Below the pieces are notes generated by a model that made no database searches, was not told the origin of the DNA, and saw only the letters and a program-made list of their open reading frames with translations. The translations under genes were made by a program, and so were the position numbers. Positions 9,199 to 18,131 of a stretch of 58,082 nucleotides of DNA are shown here, one piece after another. The DNA is from Hyphomicrobiales bacterium (GTDB taxonomy: Bacteria > Pseudomonadota > Alphaproteobacteria > Rhizobiales > CAJQND01): assembly GCA_028285595.1 (NCBI GenBank), contig JANQOW010000079.1:1-58082 (forward strand). The letters are read 5' to 3'. Position 1 is the stretch's first letter, and every line of letters starts with the position of its first letter.

Positions 9199-10692
9199 TC
9201 AGGTTCCTTCTCTGTTGGGGGATAAATCAAGCGCGGCGATCACCGCGCGGTTGAACTCAGCGTGGGCATTGCCGCCCAGTGCTTCCGGTGAGATGCGTTG
9301 AATGGCCGTCCAGGTGGCCGCCTCGCCTTGAAGCCATTGCCAGACGGCGGTGGCCACATTGGTGGTCGCGCTGCCTTTGGAGGACACGAACGTCACGTCG
9401 ATCCGGTACTTGGTGCCATCCGGAGCGGTTGCCCGGTAAACGGCTGTGGGCACGGGCTCAAATACGGCTCCCAGATACTCAACCTCATACCTCATGCCTC
9501 TGAGGCACTCATCAGGCCCATGAAGATGCCTGAGCGGAGAGCTGGTGCTGACCAACATCAAACCATGGGGGCCGTAGTTGGCCTTGGCCGACCAGCCGCC
9601 GAACTGCTTGAAGAAGGCAACTTCGCGCGGTGCCAGTTGCACAGGGCGCCTCACCTGGCCGTTGAGCGCCAGGGGCAGAGGTTGAGCCGTTGCAGGGGCT
9701 GAAACATCCAGGGCCGTGCGCGGTAGCCCTGTGATCGCGATCGCGGCCAGCAGCACAGCAGCAGCGCCTGCCCGGGACCACCCTTTGACCGGAAGCGGAA
9801 TGTGCGGCAGCAGGGCCCTGTGGCCGCCGGGAGTGTCCGCCGGCCGCCGGGCCAGGCGCAGCCAAATGATCAGCACGGCGCACACCAGCAGGAGCGCGCA
9901 CAACCCAATGAGATCATGCCAGGGCTGCGCCATGACATTGATGCCACCAAGGGTCTCCGGGTGTGAGAGGCCGACGGCGAGCACCGCAATGCGCGCCACA
10001 TTCGAAAGGCAAGCCGCTGCGAGTGTGGCGCTTAAACCGGCCACGACCATCAGGGGCCGCGCCCGGCACACGGCGGCGGCGATGCAGAACCCCATGACGC
10101 CAAGGAGCAAGGTCTGGGCGCCGGAGCAGGGCAAATCCACCAGCACATCTACCCCGTTGATCACGATGCGCACTCCTTGGCACACAAGGTTGTCATAGAA
10201 ACCGGAGAGCACCAGGCAGGCTCCATCCGCCGAAATCTGCTGCAGTCCGTAGCCAATGGTGCGCTGGAGGATCCGCTCCAGCGGGAGGCAGAAGGTGAAC
10301 ACCGCGGCCAGCCAAAAGGGAGAAAGCGGCCGCTCGCGCTGATGAAGTCGCATCAGGATTGCGAGCGCATAGACATCCAGAACCAAGCACAGCGCACCGA
10401 TGGTGTTGATCGCCAGCACCTGACTGACGAGCCGCACCACAGCAGACAGCAGGAGGAGCGCGATTGCGGTCTGTCTGTGGTGTAGATCCGCGCGTGGACG
10501 TACCGGACTGGCGGCACTCCAGGCAAACATCACCGCAGTGATGGCAAAGACCAGGTAGCCGCTGGAGTCATAGGCCGGATCAATCCAACTTTTGAGGAGC
10601 CAGAGGGCCGGGTCGATCGCCAGCACCAGGCCGGCCAGGACCAGCATGACTGTGGGGGTGGGGTTTACACGGAGGGACGTGGCGTAGCTCAT
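9199..10692 (-). CDS. Exosortase with fused EpsI-like C-terminal domain
   Basis: Multi-membrane-span transpeptidase predicted to cleave and reattach proteins bearing PEP-CTERM-like tails. About eight hydrophobic helices precede a soluble tail. From the ATG at 10692 the protein has 497 residues, and the catalytic triad is visible: C189 in DLPCSGAQT, R234 in LSNVARIAV and H259 in AQPWHDLIG. The last ~150 residues resemble EpsI (DUF3485), with HGPDECLRGMRYEV recalling its conserved Cys motif. Fusion to an EpsI-like domain and pairing with one VIT-VWA client fit a dedicated type (possibly XrtT-like) rather than the EPS-linked EpsH type. A GTG at 10710 could add six residues. It is the first gene of its minus-strand operon. 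Confidence 0.88.
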   Translation of the reverse strand: MSYATSLRVNPTPTVMLVLAGLVLAIDPALWLLKSWIDPAYDSSGYLVFAITAVMFAWSAASPVRPRADLHHRQTAIALLLLSAVVRLVSQVLAINTIGALCLVLDVYALAILMRLHQRERPLSPFWLAAVFTFCLPLERILQRTIGYGLQQISADGACLVLSGFYDNLVCQGVRIVINGVDVLVDLPCSGAQTLLLGVMGFCIAAAVCRARPLMVVAGLSATLAAACLSNVARIAVLAVGLSHPETLGGINVMAQPWHDLIGLCALLLVCAVLIIWLRLARRPADTPGGHRALLPHIPLPVKGWSRAGAAAVLLAAIAITGLPRTALDVSAPATAQPLPLALNGQVRRPVQLAPREVAFFKQFGGWSAKANYGPHGLMLVSTSSPLRHLHGPDECLRGMRYEVEYLGAVFEPVPTAVYRATAPDGTKYRIDVTFVSSKGSATTNVATAVWQWLQGEAATWTAIQRISPEALGGNAHAEFNRAVIAALDLSPNREGT

Positions 10693-10758
10693 GCCTCGCT
10701 GAGTAAACACACCACGTGCACATCAGGCGGCTGCCGCTTGTAGATCTGCCGTAATCTT

Positions 10759-10777
10759 TGTGCAGAAACTGTGCAGA
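10759..10777. promoter_or_regulatory. Candidate response-regulator operator (tandem direct repeat)
   Basis: TGTGCAGA occurs at 10759-10766 and again at 10770-10777, 11 bp start to start, i.e. about one helical turn. It lies between the divergent exosortase operon and the GH3 gene. Same-face direct repeats of this spacing are typical of OmpR-family binding sites. Assignment to the island's regulator is inference. Confidence 0.4.
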
Positions 10778-10860
10778 TCACGCCATCAGAGTCTTGCCAT
10801 AACAGCAGATTAACCCTGCAGACCTACCGTGAGTGAGACCCACAACCCACAGGTTCCTTG

Positions 10861-12003
10861 ATGCGCACTTGGAGTATTGTCATTGTCGCCCTGGGCTTGG
10901 CACTTGCCGGTGCACCATCGCATGCTTCAGACCAACATCCCTCCGAGGTGTCGCTGAGGCAGATGATCGGTCAAATGATCATGGTGGGGTTCGTTGGTGA
11001 CACCAAGGATCATTTCTGGTTTCGCAAAGTGGCAGAGCAAGTGAGGGCCGGCAAGGTCACCGGCGTGCTCTATCTTGCGCGCAATGTCCGTGATCGCGCC
11101 GCGGTGACGGCAATGAACCAGGCACTCGCAGAAGCCGGCAGAGAAGGGGCTCGCCCGCTGATCGGTATCGACCAGGAGGGGGGTTACGTTCAGCGCTTAA
11201 CGGCGGATGTGGGATTTCCGTCCGTGCCGTCGGCACGGCGCGTTGCCCGCACGATGAAACCTGAGGAAGCGTTTGAAACCTACAGCGCCCTCGCCCAGCG
11301 GCTCCAGAGCTGGGGCTTCAACCTTAATCTTGGACCTGTGGTCGACGTGGATGTGAACCCGGCAAATCCGATTATCGGCCGCCTAGGCCGCAGTTTTTCC
11401 AACGATCCCAAGACCGTCACACAGTACGCATCAGCCTTCGTGGAAGGGCATCGAAAGCACGGCGTGCTCACCGCGCTGAAGCATTTTCCCGGGCACGGAT
11501 CGAGCATGAGAGACAGTCATAAATCGGAGGTGGACGTCACCCAAACATGGCAACCCGGGGAGCTGGAGCCTTACCGGGCACTCATTCAGCGGCGCCAGGT
11601 TGACATGGTTATGAGTGGCCATATCCGCAATGGGCGTCTCCAGCCGCCAAGTGATCGCCATCCCGCCTCGCTTTCGCACGCCGCACTGACGCAGCTCTTG
11701 CGAAGCCAGTTGGGCTATGGCGGTGTGATCATATCGGACGACATGCAAATGCGGGCTGTGTCTGAGCGCTTCGGTTTTGAAGACGCCGTCAAGAAGGCCA
11801 TCTTTGCCGGCACGGATATTCTGATTTTTGCAAATGACAAGAACCCGGACCTTCACATCCCAGACAAAGCGATTTCCATTCTCGCCAAGGCCGCCAAAAC
11901 AAATGCGATCTTGAGGGCGCGCATCAGAGATGCCCATCAGCGGGTTCTTAGGCTGAAGCGAAAGCTCAGTGACAGAACGTCAACTGTTCCTTCCCTGAAC
12001 TGA
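10861..12003 (+). CDS. Secreted glycoside hydrolase family 3 protein (NagZ-like)
   Basis: Predicted beta-N-acetylhexosaminidase-type enzyme of 380 residues. An N-terminal signal peptide ends near SHA, so it is exported, unlike cytoplasmic NagZ. GH3 marks include IGIDQEGGYVQRL, LGPVVDVDVNP and the key motif KHFPGHGSSMRDSHKSEVDV, whose Asp-His pair acts as the catalytic dyad in NagZ enzymes. The late ISDDMQM segment carries the usual nucleophile Asp. The ATG at 10861 is preferred over the TTG one codon before. It is divergent from the exosortase operon and shares its ~170-base control region. Substrate could be a muropeptide or a surface glycan. Confidence 0.88.
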   Translation: MRTWSIVIVALGLALAGAPSHASDQHPSEVSLRQMIGQMIMVGFVGDTKDHFWFRKVAEQVRAGKVTGVLYLARNVRDRAAVTAMNQALAEAGREGARPLIGIDQEGGYVQRLTADVGFPSVPSARRVARTMKPEEAFETYSALAQRLQSWGFNLNLGPVVDVDVNPANPIIGRLGRSFSNDPKTVTQYASAFVEGHRKHGVLTALKHFPGHGSSMRDSHKSEVDVTQTWQPGELEPYRALIQRRQVDMVMSGHIRNGRLQPPSDRHPASLSHAALTQLLRSQLGYGGVIISDDMQMRAVSERFGFEDAVKKAIFAGTDILIFANDKNPDLHIPDKAISILAKAAKTNAILRARIRDAHQRVLRLKRKLSDRTSTVPSLN

Positions 12004-12054
12004 TCCAACGTCGATGGGTTACGGGCCGGCTAACTCTAACGCAACTTTTTATTT

Positions 12055-12065
12055 GAACATTGTTC
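12055..12065. promoter_or_regulatory. 11-bp palindrome upstream of DUF2339 gene
   Basis: GAACA-T-TGTTC is a perfect palindrome 67 bases before the GTG start of the membrane-protein gene, in an AT-rich patch. A TTGAAC (12053-12058) and a TAGGAA 17 bases later could serve as a weak promoter. It differs from alphaproteobacterial LexA boxes (GAAC-N7-GTTC). The binding factor is unknown. Confidence 0.3.
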
Positions 12066-12131
12066 ATTTACAGTGTAGGAATCACCTGAACGGGCAATTA
12101 TGGTGTGTCTGGCTGATAGGAGATTGGCGCT

Positions 12132-14852
12132 GTGGAAGCTTTGTTTGGCCTCTTGTCATTGGTTTTTCTGGTGGGCGCGGTGCTGGGCATCTTTGCGTTC
12201 CGCAAGGCGTTGAAGCTTGAAAAACAGGTTCTCCAGTTGCGCGATGAAGTGGCGCTCCTCACTAAGCCGGGTCAATCGACGCCACAAAAGTCTGCGTCTG
12301 TGGTGCCGAAGGTGGCCGCTGCCGCTCCCGCCGCCCCGGCGAAAACATCTTCAAAGCCTGAAGTTCCTCAGCCTGAAGTCAAAGCGCCCGCGCCATCCTC
12401 CGCTGAGGAGGCTCCGGTCGGCCAGCTGAAACCTAAGAAACGAGGCTTCGTTGATGAGCTGGGGGCACGCTGGTCCGTGTGGGTCGGCGGTCTCGCACTT
12501 GCCTTGGGTGCCGTCTTCCTGTTGCGATACAGCATTGAGGCGGGCCTGTTCAGCCCTGCTTTGCGGGTTGCACTGACGGTTGCCCTTGGGTTCGGGGCCT
12601 TAGCGGCCGGCGAATGGCTTGGGCGCTCCGATCCTGCTGCGCACTCTGAAACCCTCAGGCATCCCTATATCCCCGGCGTCCTCACCGCCGTGGGCATTCT
12701 GGCGTTGTTTGGCTCGGTTTACTCCAGCTATGCCCTTCATGGCTTTATCGGGCCCACGCTGGCATTCGGGCTCATGGGCCTGTTGTCTCTTGTCGGCCTT
12801 GCATTGGGCCTTCGACAAGGCCCTGCGGTGTCGGGCCTCGGCCTCGCCGGCTCGCTGGTGACCCCGTGGCTGGTGTCCACAACCGAGCCTTCGTTCGGCG
12901 GGCTCTACGTCTACTTGCTGATCGTCGCAACCGGCGCTCTTACTCTGGCGCGCTACCGGGACTGGGCATGGCTTTCCGTGGCGGCTGCTGCGGGCGGTTT
13001 GGCCTGGGCGCTGATCGGGTTTTCTTTCCACTCAAGCGATGAGTTCTGGCCTTGGACCCTCTATGTGGCGGCACTCACCACGCTTGTCATCATGCTCAAC
13101 ACCACTCAGCGATTGCCTCTCATGACGGTTGCCCCCAACTGGGTGCAGGAGCTCGTCTTGCCGCTGGCGAGCTACGCGGTGGCGGGTCATTTGATGATTG
13201 CCATGATGTACGAGGACCTGTTTTCGCTCAGGAGCTTCTACACTTGCCTTGCCGCCGGCGCGTTCGGGCTTGCCGCTGCCTGGCGCTGGAACAGGATGGT
13301 CGGGGCAAGCGTTCTGGCAGGCGCTCTTGTTACGGTGGCGATCCTCGCACGGGGTGGAGAGGTTGGCGGCGGAACCTGGATGTGGCCGGCGGGCGGCTTC
13401 TACATCCCCTCCCCCCTTGAGGGCGAGTGGGCCCGGGTCTTCATTGTCGCGGCCGTCGCCTCGGGCTTGCTCATCGCCATCTCAGCACTGCGTGCCGGAA
13501 GCCGAGCCATCGGCTCCAGCAGCGCGGCTGCGCTCTGGTCGATCACGGGAACGGTCTTTCCCCTCCTGACCTTCCTTTTGTTGTGGCTCATCGGAGCACG
13601 GGGCGTGCCGCATCTGCCGTTCGCGCTGGCCGGCCTTGGCCTTGCTGCAGCGCTCACCTGCGCTGCGGAGTGGCTCTACAGACACATGGACACAACAACC
13701 GAAGACGGCGAACCTGTGCGCGCGCTGCCCATCAATATGTTTGCCGGTGCAGCTTGCTCCGCCCTATTCTTTGCCATCATCGCAGGCCTGTCCGGCTTCA
13801 AGTTCAGCCTTGCGCTCATGATTGCTGTCCCGGCGCTCGCAGCGCTCGCCACCCGGCGTCATCTGTGGATCCTGCGGGTGGCCGCCCCTGTGTTCGGCGC
13901 CGTTCTGGCGCTGCACGTGCTCTATTCCTTGGCATCGTTTCCGGAGGTGGTAGGTCCGCGCATCATATTCAACGGGCTGTGGGCCTATCTTGCCTTGCCC
14001 GCTGTGGCGGCGGGCGCTGCACGCTGGCTGCTCGGCCGCCTGACGGCCGACAAGTGGTCCCAGGCGTTGGAGGCGTTGGCGCTGGCTTTTACGGCATTGT
14101 TCGCCGTCTTCCAGGTGCGCCACTACATGAACGAAGGGGATCTGTTTGCGCCTGAACTCAGCCTGGAAGAACTTGGTCTCCAGATCCTGGTGAGCTTGTG
14201 CTTCTCGCTCGGGCTGTCAAGGATCAAGGATGTAAGTCCGCGCAGTCTGTTCTCCGTCGCGGCGATGGCCGCCATGGGCGTATCGCTGTTCAGCCTGGTG
14301 TTCGGCATTCTCATTTCGCTGAACCCGTTCTTCAACGCCACTGTGGATGTGGCCGGTGGTTTTGTCTTCAACAGCCTCCTGCTGGCCTACCTCTTACCCG
14401 GCCTGCTGCTTGGCGCTATTGCGTGGCTGCAACAGAGCAAGCGGCCTGGTTGGTATCTTAAGACCATGGGTGGGGTGTCGCTGGCCTGCCTTGTGGCTTA
14501 TATGACCACCATGGTGCGGTTTGGCTATCATGGCGGAGAAGATATGGCGCTAACGCTCACTCCGATTTTGAACACGGAGCAATACACATATTCCATCGTG
14601 TGGTTGCTCTTCGGCATTGCTCTTTTGGTGGGCGGTATGATGTTTAAGGTACGGGAGTTGAGGATCGGCTCGGCTGCGGTGATGATGCTTACGGCGGCCA
14701 AAGTATTCCTCATCGATATGTCCGCACTTGAGGGCATCTTGCGGGCCTTGTCCTTCGTCGGCCTTGGCGCTGTCTTGATCGGCATGGGGCTTGTTTATCA
14801 GCGGGTGTTGAGCCGGGATGAAGCACCGGTCACTGAAGGAAAGACCACATGA
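12132..14852 (+). CDS. DUF2339-type polytopic membrane protein
   Basis: Large integral membrane protein of 906 residues. A membrane anchor at about 1-22 is followed by a short coiled coil (KLEKQVLQLRDEVALL) and an Ala/Pro/Lys-rich cytoplasmic linker to about residue 110. More than twenty hydrophobic helices then run to the C-terminus (first one after GARWSVWVGGLALALG). This layout matches DUF2339 proteins, whose biochemical function is not established. GTG start at 12132 is supported by AGGAGA ten bases upstream. The stop overlaps the M28 peptidase start (ATGA at 14849), so both are one unit. Confidence 0.8.
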   Translation: MEALFGLLSLVFLVGAVLGIFAFRKALKLEKQVLQLRDEVALLTKPGQSTPQKSASVVPKVAAAAPAAPAKTSSKPEVPQPEVKAPAPSSAEEAPVGQLKPKKRGFVDELGARWSVWVGGLALALGAVFLLRYSIEAGLFSPALRVALTVALGFGALAAGEWLGRSDPAAHSETLRHPYIPGVLTAVGILALFGSVYSSYALHGFIGPTLAFGLMGLLSLVGLALGLRQGPAVSGLGLAGSLVTPWLVSTTEPSFGGLYVYLLIVATGALTLARYRDWAWLSVAAAAGGLAWALIGFSFHSSDEFWPWTLYVAALTTLVIMLNTTQRLPLMTVAPNWVQELVLPLASYAVAGHLMIAMMYEDLFSLRSFYTCLAAGAFGLAAAWRWNRMVGASVLAGALVTVAILARGGEVGGGTWMWPAGGFYIPSPLEGEWARVFIVAAVASGLLIAISALRAGSRAIGSSSAAALWSITGTVFPLLTFLLLWLIGARGVPHLPFALAGLGLAAALTCAAEWLYRHMDTTTEDGEPVRALPINMFAGAACSALFFAIIAGLSGFKFSLALMIAVPALAALATRRHLWILRVAAPVFGAVLALHVLYSLASFPEVVGPRIIFNGLWAYLALPAVAAGAARWLLGRLTADKWSQALEALALAFTALFAVFQVRHYMNEGDLFAPELSLEELGLQILVSLCFSLGLSRIKDVSPRSLFSVAAMAAMGVSLFSLVFGILISLNPFFNATVDVAGGFVFNSLLLAYLLPGLLLGAIAWLQQSKRPGWYLKTMGGVSLACLVAYMTTMVRFGYHGGEDMALTLTPILNTEQYTYSIVWLLFGIALLVGGMMFKVRELRIGSAAVMMLTAAKVFLIDMSALEGILRALSFVGLGAVLIGMGLVYQRVLSRDEAPVTEGKTT

Positions 14853-15817
14853 AATGGTTTGCCGGAATTGCCCTGCTCTGCCTTGTTCTGGCAGCAACAG
14901 GGTTCTGGCTCCTGCGCAACCCCCTCCTGGATACCCCGGTTGCGAAAGGCAGGCTGCAGGTTGACGAGACGCGCCTCAAGGCGGACGTTGAAAAACTGGC
15001 CAGCATCGTGCCATCGCGCAACAGCTTCAACATGACCTCTCTAAACAGAGCGGCTGATTTTATCTTTGCTGAGTTCAGCAAGACCGGATGCGAGGTCCGT
15101 GAGCAGACCTACAAGATTGAAGGCAAGGAGTTCCGCAACATTTCGTGTTTCTTCGGCCCAGAGGGCGCCCCGCGCGTGGTGATGGGCGCTCATTACGATG
15201 TCCACTTCAACGACAACCCGGGCGCCGATGATAACGCAAGCGGCGTGGCCGGGGTTTTGGAGCTGGCGCGCATGGTGGCCACGTTGAAACCCGAGCTGAC
15301 CCATCGGCTTGAATTGATCGCCTATACGCTGGAAGAGCAGCCCCATTTCAATTCCAGCTCCATGGGGAGCCAGGTTCATGCCGCCTCCCTGCTCAGAAAC
15401 AGAATTCCCCTGCGCTTGATGGTGAGCGTGGAAATGATCGGGTACTTCTCAGACGAGCCCGGCTCGCAACGTTTCCCTTTAGCCATGCTCAAGCCGATCT
15501 ACCCGAACACCGGGAACTTTATCGGCGTGGTTGGCCAACTTATGGATCGAAGCAATGTGCAACGAGTTAAGTCCTTGATGCAGAGTGCCTCGGACTTGCC
15601 CGTTTACTCCCTGAACGCGCCGGGCTTTATCCCCGAAGCCAGCTTCTCCGATCACTCAAGCTATTGGAACTTGGGCTTACCCGCGGTGATGGTCACCGAT
15701 ACGGCATTCCTCAGGAACCCGAACTATCACCGCCCCACCGACACGCCTGACACGCTCGACTACCGCCGAATGGCCGATGTGGTGCGCGGGCTCTATTTCG
15801 TGGCGACGCAGTTCTAA
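14849..15817 (+). CDS. M28-family zinc aminopeptidase, membrane-anchored
   Basis: Predicted dinuclear-zinc exopeptidase of 322 residues, held at the membrane or exported by the N-terminal hydrophobic segment (about 5-22). M28 metal and catalytic motifs are present: GAHYDVHF (His/Asp), GADDNASGV (bridging Asp), YTLEEQ (general-base Glu and Glu ligand) and the late [13 protein letters not shown] His. It starts inside the stop of the DUF2339 gene (ATGA), so translation is likely coupled. Its TAA stop overlaps the TAG of the convergent enolase-superfamily gene by four bases. Natural substrate is unknown. Confidence 0.87.
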   Translation: MKWFAGIALLCLVLAATGFWLLRNPLLDTPVAKGRLQVDETRLKADVEKLASIVPSRNSFNMTSLNRAADFIFAEFSKTGCEVREQTYKIEGKEFRNISCFFGPEGAPRVVMGAHYDVHFNDNPGADDNASGVAGVLELARMVATLKPELTHRLELIAYTLEEQPHFNSSSMGSQVHAASLLRNRIPLRLMVSVEMIGYFSDEPGSQRFPLAMLKPIYPNTGNFIGVVGQLMDRSNVQRVKSLMQSASDLPVYSLNAPGFIPEASFSDHSSYWNLGLPAVMVTDTAFLRNPNYHRPTDTPDTLDYRRMADVVRGLYFVATQF

Positions 15818-16917
15818 GCCAGCTCGCTCACGTGGTAATCGGCCGCTTCGAGCCAGGCCGGATTGATCTCAACGCCCCAACCTGGCCCTTCAGGAATTTG
15901 CGCCTTTCCGTCCACGATCTTGAACGGATCGCCCAAGAATAGCCCTTCCTGCCAAGGGTAGTAGTCTTCGCCTTCAATGGAGAATTCCAGATACTTACCC
16001 GCATTGGGAATGGCACCCAGCAGGTGCATGGTGCAGATGGTGACGAGTGTGAGATTGGCGCAATGAGGCGTGCACGGCAGACCAGCCGCTTCAGCCATCT
16101 TCGCCACACGCAGGGTGCGGTTGAGCCCCCCCAGATACATCACGTCAGGCTGTGTGATGTTGACGGCCCGCATATCGATCATGCGTTTCCAGGTGGCCAG
16201 ATCGCAGTCCTGCTCCCCGCCGGTCACGTCAATCGACAGGGCATCGGTCACCTCTTTGGTCTGATCAAGCTCCCAATAGGGGCACGGCTCTTCAAAATGG
16301 CTGATACCCTCATCTTCGAGCAAGCGACCAAGCTCGATGGCTTTGGCCGGTGAATAGCAGGAATTGGCGTCCACAAGCTTGGCCACCCCGTCGCCCAATG
16401 CCCGCGCGACGGTGGGCACAACCTCTTCGCTGCGGCCCGGCCATTCATCCACGTCGCGGCCCACCTCAGAGCCTACCCGCCATTTGAATGCATCAAAGCC
16501 CTTCTCATCGCGCAGCCGCACGAAGCGCTCTGCCTCATCGGCCGGTGTGATGTCGCGCTTCATAGACGAGGCGTAAGCCCGAATGGGTCGGGCTTCAGCT
16601 CCCAAGAGCGCCACCACCGGCCTGTCTTCCAGCTTGCCACGTAAGTCCCACAAGGCCGTATCGAGACCGGCCATGGCGCGCCGCAGATAAGAGCCGGGAA
16701 ACTTGTGCTCTCGCTCGGTGATGATGTCGAGCAGATCGTCAAACTCCAAGGCATCCGCTCCAAGAGCATAAGGCGCCACCTGGCGGTGGAAGACCTGACA
16801 GGTGATGTCGGAGTGGTAGGTGGAGACCTGCCCCCACCCTTCAGCGCCAGTATCCGATGTGGCCCGCACGAACCCAACGGCCTGGGTGCAGAAGGTTTCC
16901 AGTTTGGCAATCTTCAT
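15814..16917 (-). CDS. Enolase-superfamily enzyme (mandelate racemase / sugar-acid dehydratase type)
   Basis: Predicted Mg-dependent racemase or dehydratase of 367 residues that abstracts a proton next to a carboxylate. The (beta/alpha)7-beta barrel residues are visible: Lys in [10 protein letters not shown], metal ligands Asp in KLVDANSC, Glu in SHFEEPCP and Glu in VTGGEQD, then Asp in NITQPDVMY and His in CTPHCANLT. The His-Asp pair places it in the mandelate-racemase subgroup rather than the Lys-Lys muconate-lactonizing group. The start is close to the csaA stop on the same strand. The substrate, probably a sugar acid, cannot be read from sequence. Confidence 0.85.
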   Translation of the reverse strand: MKIAKLETFCTQAVGFVRATSDTGAEGWGQVSTYHSDITCQVFHRQVAPYALGADALEFDDLLDIITEREHKFPGSYLRRAMAGLDTALWDLRGKLEDRPVVALLGAEARPIRAYASSMKRDITPADEAERFVRLRDEKGFDAFKWRVGSEVGRDVDEWPGRSEEVVPTVARALGDGVAKLVDANSCYSPAKAIELGRLLEDEGISHFEEPCPYWELDQTKEVTDALSIDVTGGEQDCDLATWKRMIDMRAVNITQPDVMYLGGLNRTLRVAKMAEAAGLPCTPHCANLTLVTICTMHLLGAIPNAGKYLEFSIEGEDYYPWQEGLFLGDPFKIVDGKAQIPEGPGWGVEINPAWLEAADYHVSELA

Positions 16918-16920
16918 CGT

Positions 16921-17277
16921 TCAATACAGCCTTCCGCCGTTGGGGAGTTTCTGATCAGGGGCGATCATCACCACATCCCCCTCAGCATCGGGCATGCCCA
17001 AGGTGAGCACTTCAGACATGAACTTGCCGATCTGGCGCGGCGGGAAATTGACCACGGCGCAGACCTGGCGCCCCATCACGCTCTCCACGGTGTAATGCTT
17101 GGTGATCTGGGCAGAGGTTTTCTTCACACCAATGTCCTCACCGAAATCAATCCACAGCTTGATCGCCGGGACGCGCGCTTCCGGATAGGGCTGGGCGTCG
17201 ATCACCGTGCCCACGCGAATGTCTACTTTGAGGAAATCATCAAAGGTGATTTCCGCTGGCTTGGTGTCTGCTGTCAT
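16921..17277 (-). CDS. csaA: CsaA-type tRNA-binding protein
   Basis: Small OB-fold protein of 118 residues with the tRNA-binding domain shared with methionyl-tRNA synthetase tails and Trbp111. In other bacteria CsaA is described as a secretion-related chaperone. Family marks: FLKVDIRVGTV, KLWIDFGEDIG, KKTSAQIT, CAVVNFPPRQIGKFMSEVLTLG and the C-terminal LPNGGRLY. The ATG at 17277 was chosen because upstream in-frame sequence overlaps the TetR-like gene and has no homology. Only three bases separate its stop from the enolase-superfamily start, suggesting co-transcription. Confidence 0.92.
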   Translation of the reverse strand: MTADTKPAEITFDDFLKVDIRVGTVIDAQPYPEARVPAIKLWIDFGEDIGVKKTSAQITKHYTVESVMGRQVCAVVNFPPRQIGKFMSEVLTLGMPDAEGDVVMIAPDQKLPNGGRLY

Positions 17278-17293
17278 GAAAGTTCCCGAGTTC

Positions 17294-17965
17294 TCAAGGG
17301 GCGGAGGCTTGGGTGTCGGACGCACCCGGCCGCCCGCCACGGTTGCGCCAGAAGGCTCTAGCAAACTGGTAGACCGCGGTCCCCACCGCCACAGGCGTGC
17401 CGGAGCGCTCCAGCAGGGTTTCGCCTTGGCGTAAGCGACGGTCCAACTCGGCCATGGTTTTGGAGAGGCCGGCGTCATCTTCGTTGAGCCATGTTTGAAA
17501 CACGCGGGCATAGACATACGCCAGCCCACCGGTTTTCAGAAACGCCTGCATGCCGCTGTCTTCAATTCCGGCGCCGGCCAGCATCCAGGTTTGGGATCGC
17601 ATGGCCGCACCGGCAGTGATGGCAAAATCCTGGGGGTTGCCGCGCAGGCCGCGCACTATGTTGCGCAGGGCCTTTTTATGCGGCTCCAAGAGCTCCAAGC
17701 GCAGCATGATCACATCGAAGAGCCGGTCCCGGGGCAGTTCGTCCGGATCACCATCAGCCTCAATCTTCTTGAGGAGCTCTGCATCCGTGCGGGCCATAAA
17801 GGCTGCCAGAATGTCGGCTTTGGAGGCAAAATCCTCCGCTACATCGGCGAGGGACACGCCGGCCGCATTGGCGATGGAGGACAACCGCACATCACGCCAG
17901 TCCATCTCCTCGGCCAGGATGAGCGCTGCGTTGATGATCTTGTCTTTGCGGGAGAGCCTGGGCAT
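17294..17965 (-). CDS. TetR-fold protein, COQ9-like C-terminal half
   Basis: A 223-residue helical protein. The N-terminal ~60 residues look like a TetR DNA-binding domain (SRKDKIINAALILAEE, then IANAAGVSLADVAEDFASK). The rest resembles COQ9, the lipid-binding ubiquinone-biosynthesis factor that itself has a TetR fold: RDRLFDVIMLRLELLEPHKKA and VFQTWLNEDDAGLSKTMAEL. It could be a repressor or a COQ9-family accessory protein. I lean to the COQ9 relationship because the C-terminal pattern is specific. It sits just upstream of csaA on the same strand. Confidence 0.7.
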   Translation of the reverse strand: MPRLSRKDKIINAALILAEEMDWRDVRLSSIANAAGVSLADVAEDFASKADILAAFMARTDAELLKKIEADGDPDELPRDRLFDVIMLRLELLEPHKKALRNIVRGLRGNPQDFAITAGAAMRSQTWMLAGAGIEDSGMQAFLKTGGLAYVYARVFQTWLNEDDAGLSKTMAELDRRLRQGETLLERSGTPVAVGTAVYQFARAFWRNRGGRPGASDTQASAP

Positions 17966-18131
17966 GGCGCTGGTCTTGTCTTCTGACTGTTCTTTTCGCT
18001 CTGCACCCTAATGGTGGACGCAGCAATACGCAACGCGCTCAGATGTCACGAACCGCCCGCTTGCCTTCAGTCGCACCCAAGACGTGAGTTTATCTGATGA
18101 CGCGTGTTCTCGCGAAGGCGAAGAACCATCC

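Noticed and set aside
8288-9301. 337-codon plus-strand frame opposite the VIT-VWA gene
   Set aside because: The minus-strand protein has signal peptide, MIDAS and sorting tail; the antisense frame shows none.
12055-12065. GAACATTGTTC as a LexA/SOS box
   Set aside because: Alphaproteobacterial LexA sites are GAAC-N7-GTTC; spacing here is three bases and the downstream gene is not a repair gene. Kept only as an unnamed palindrome.
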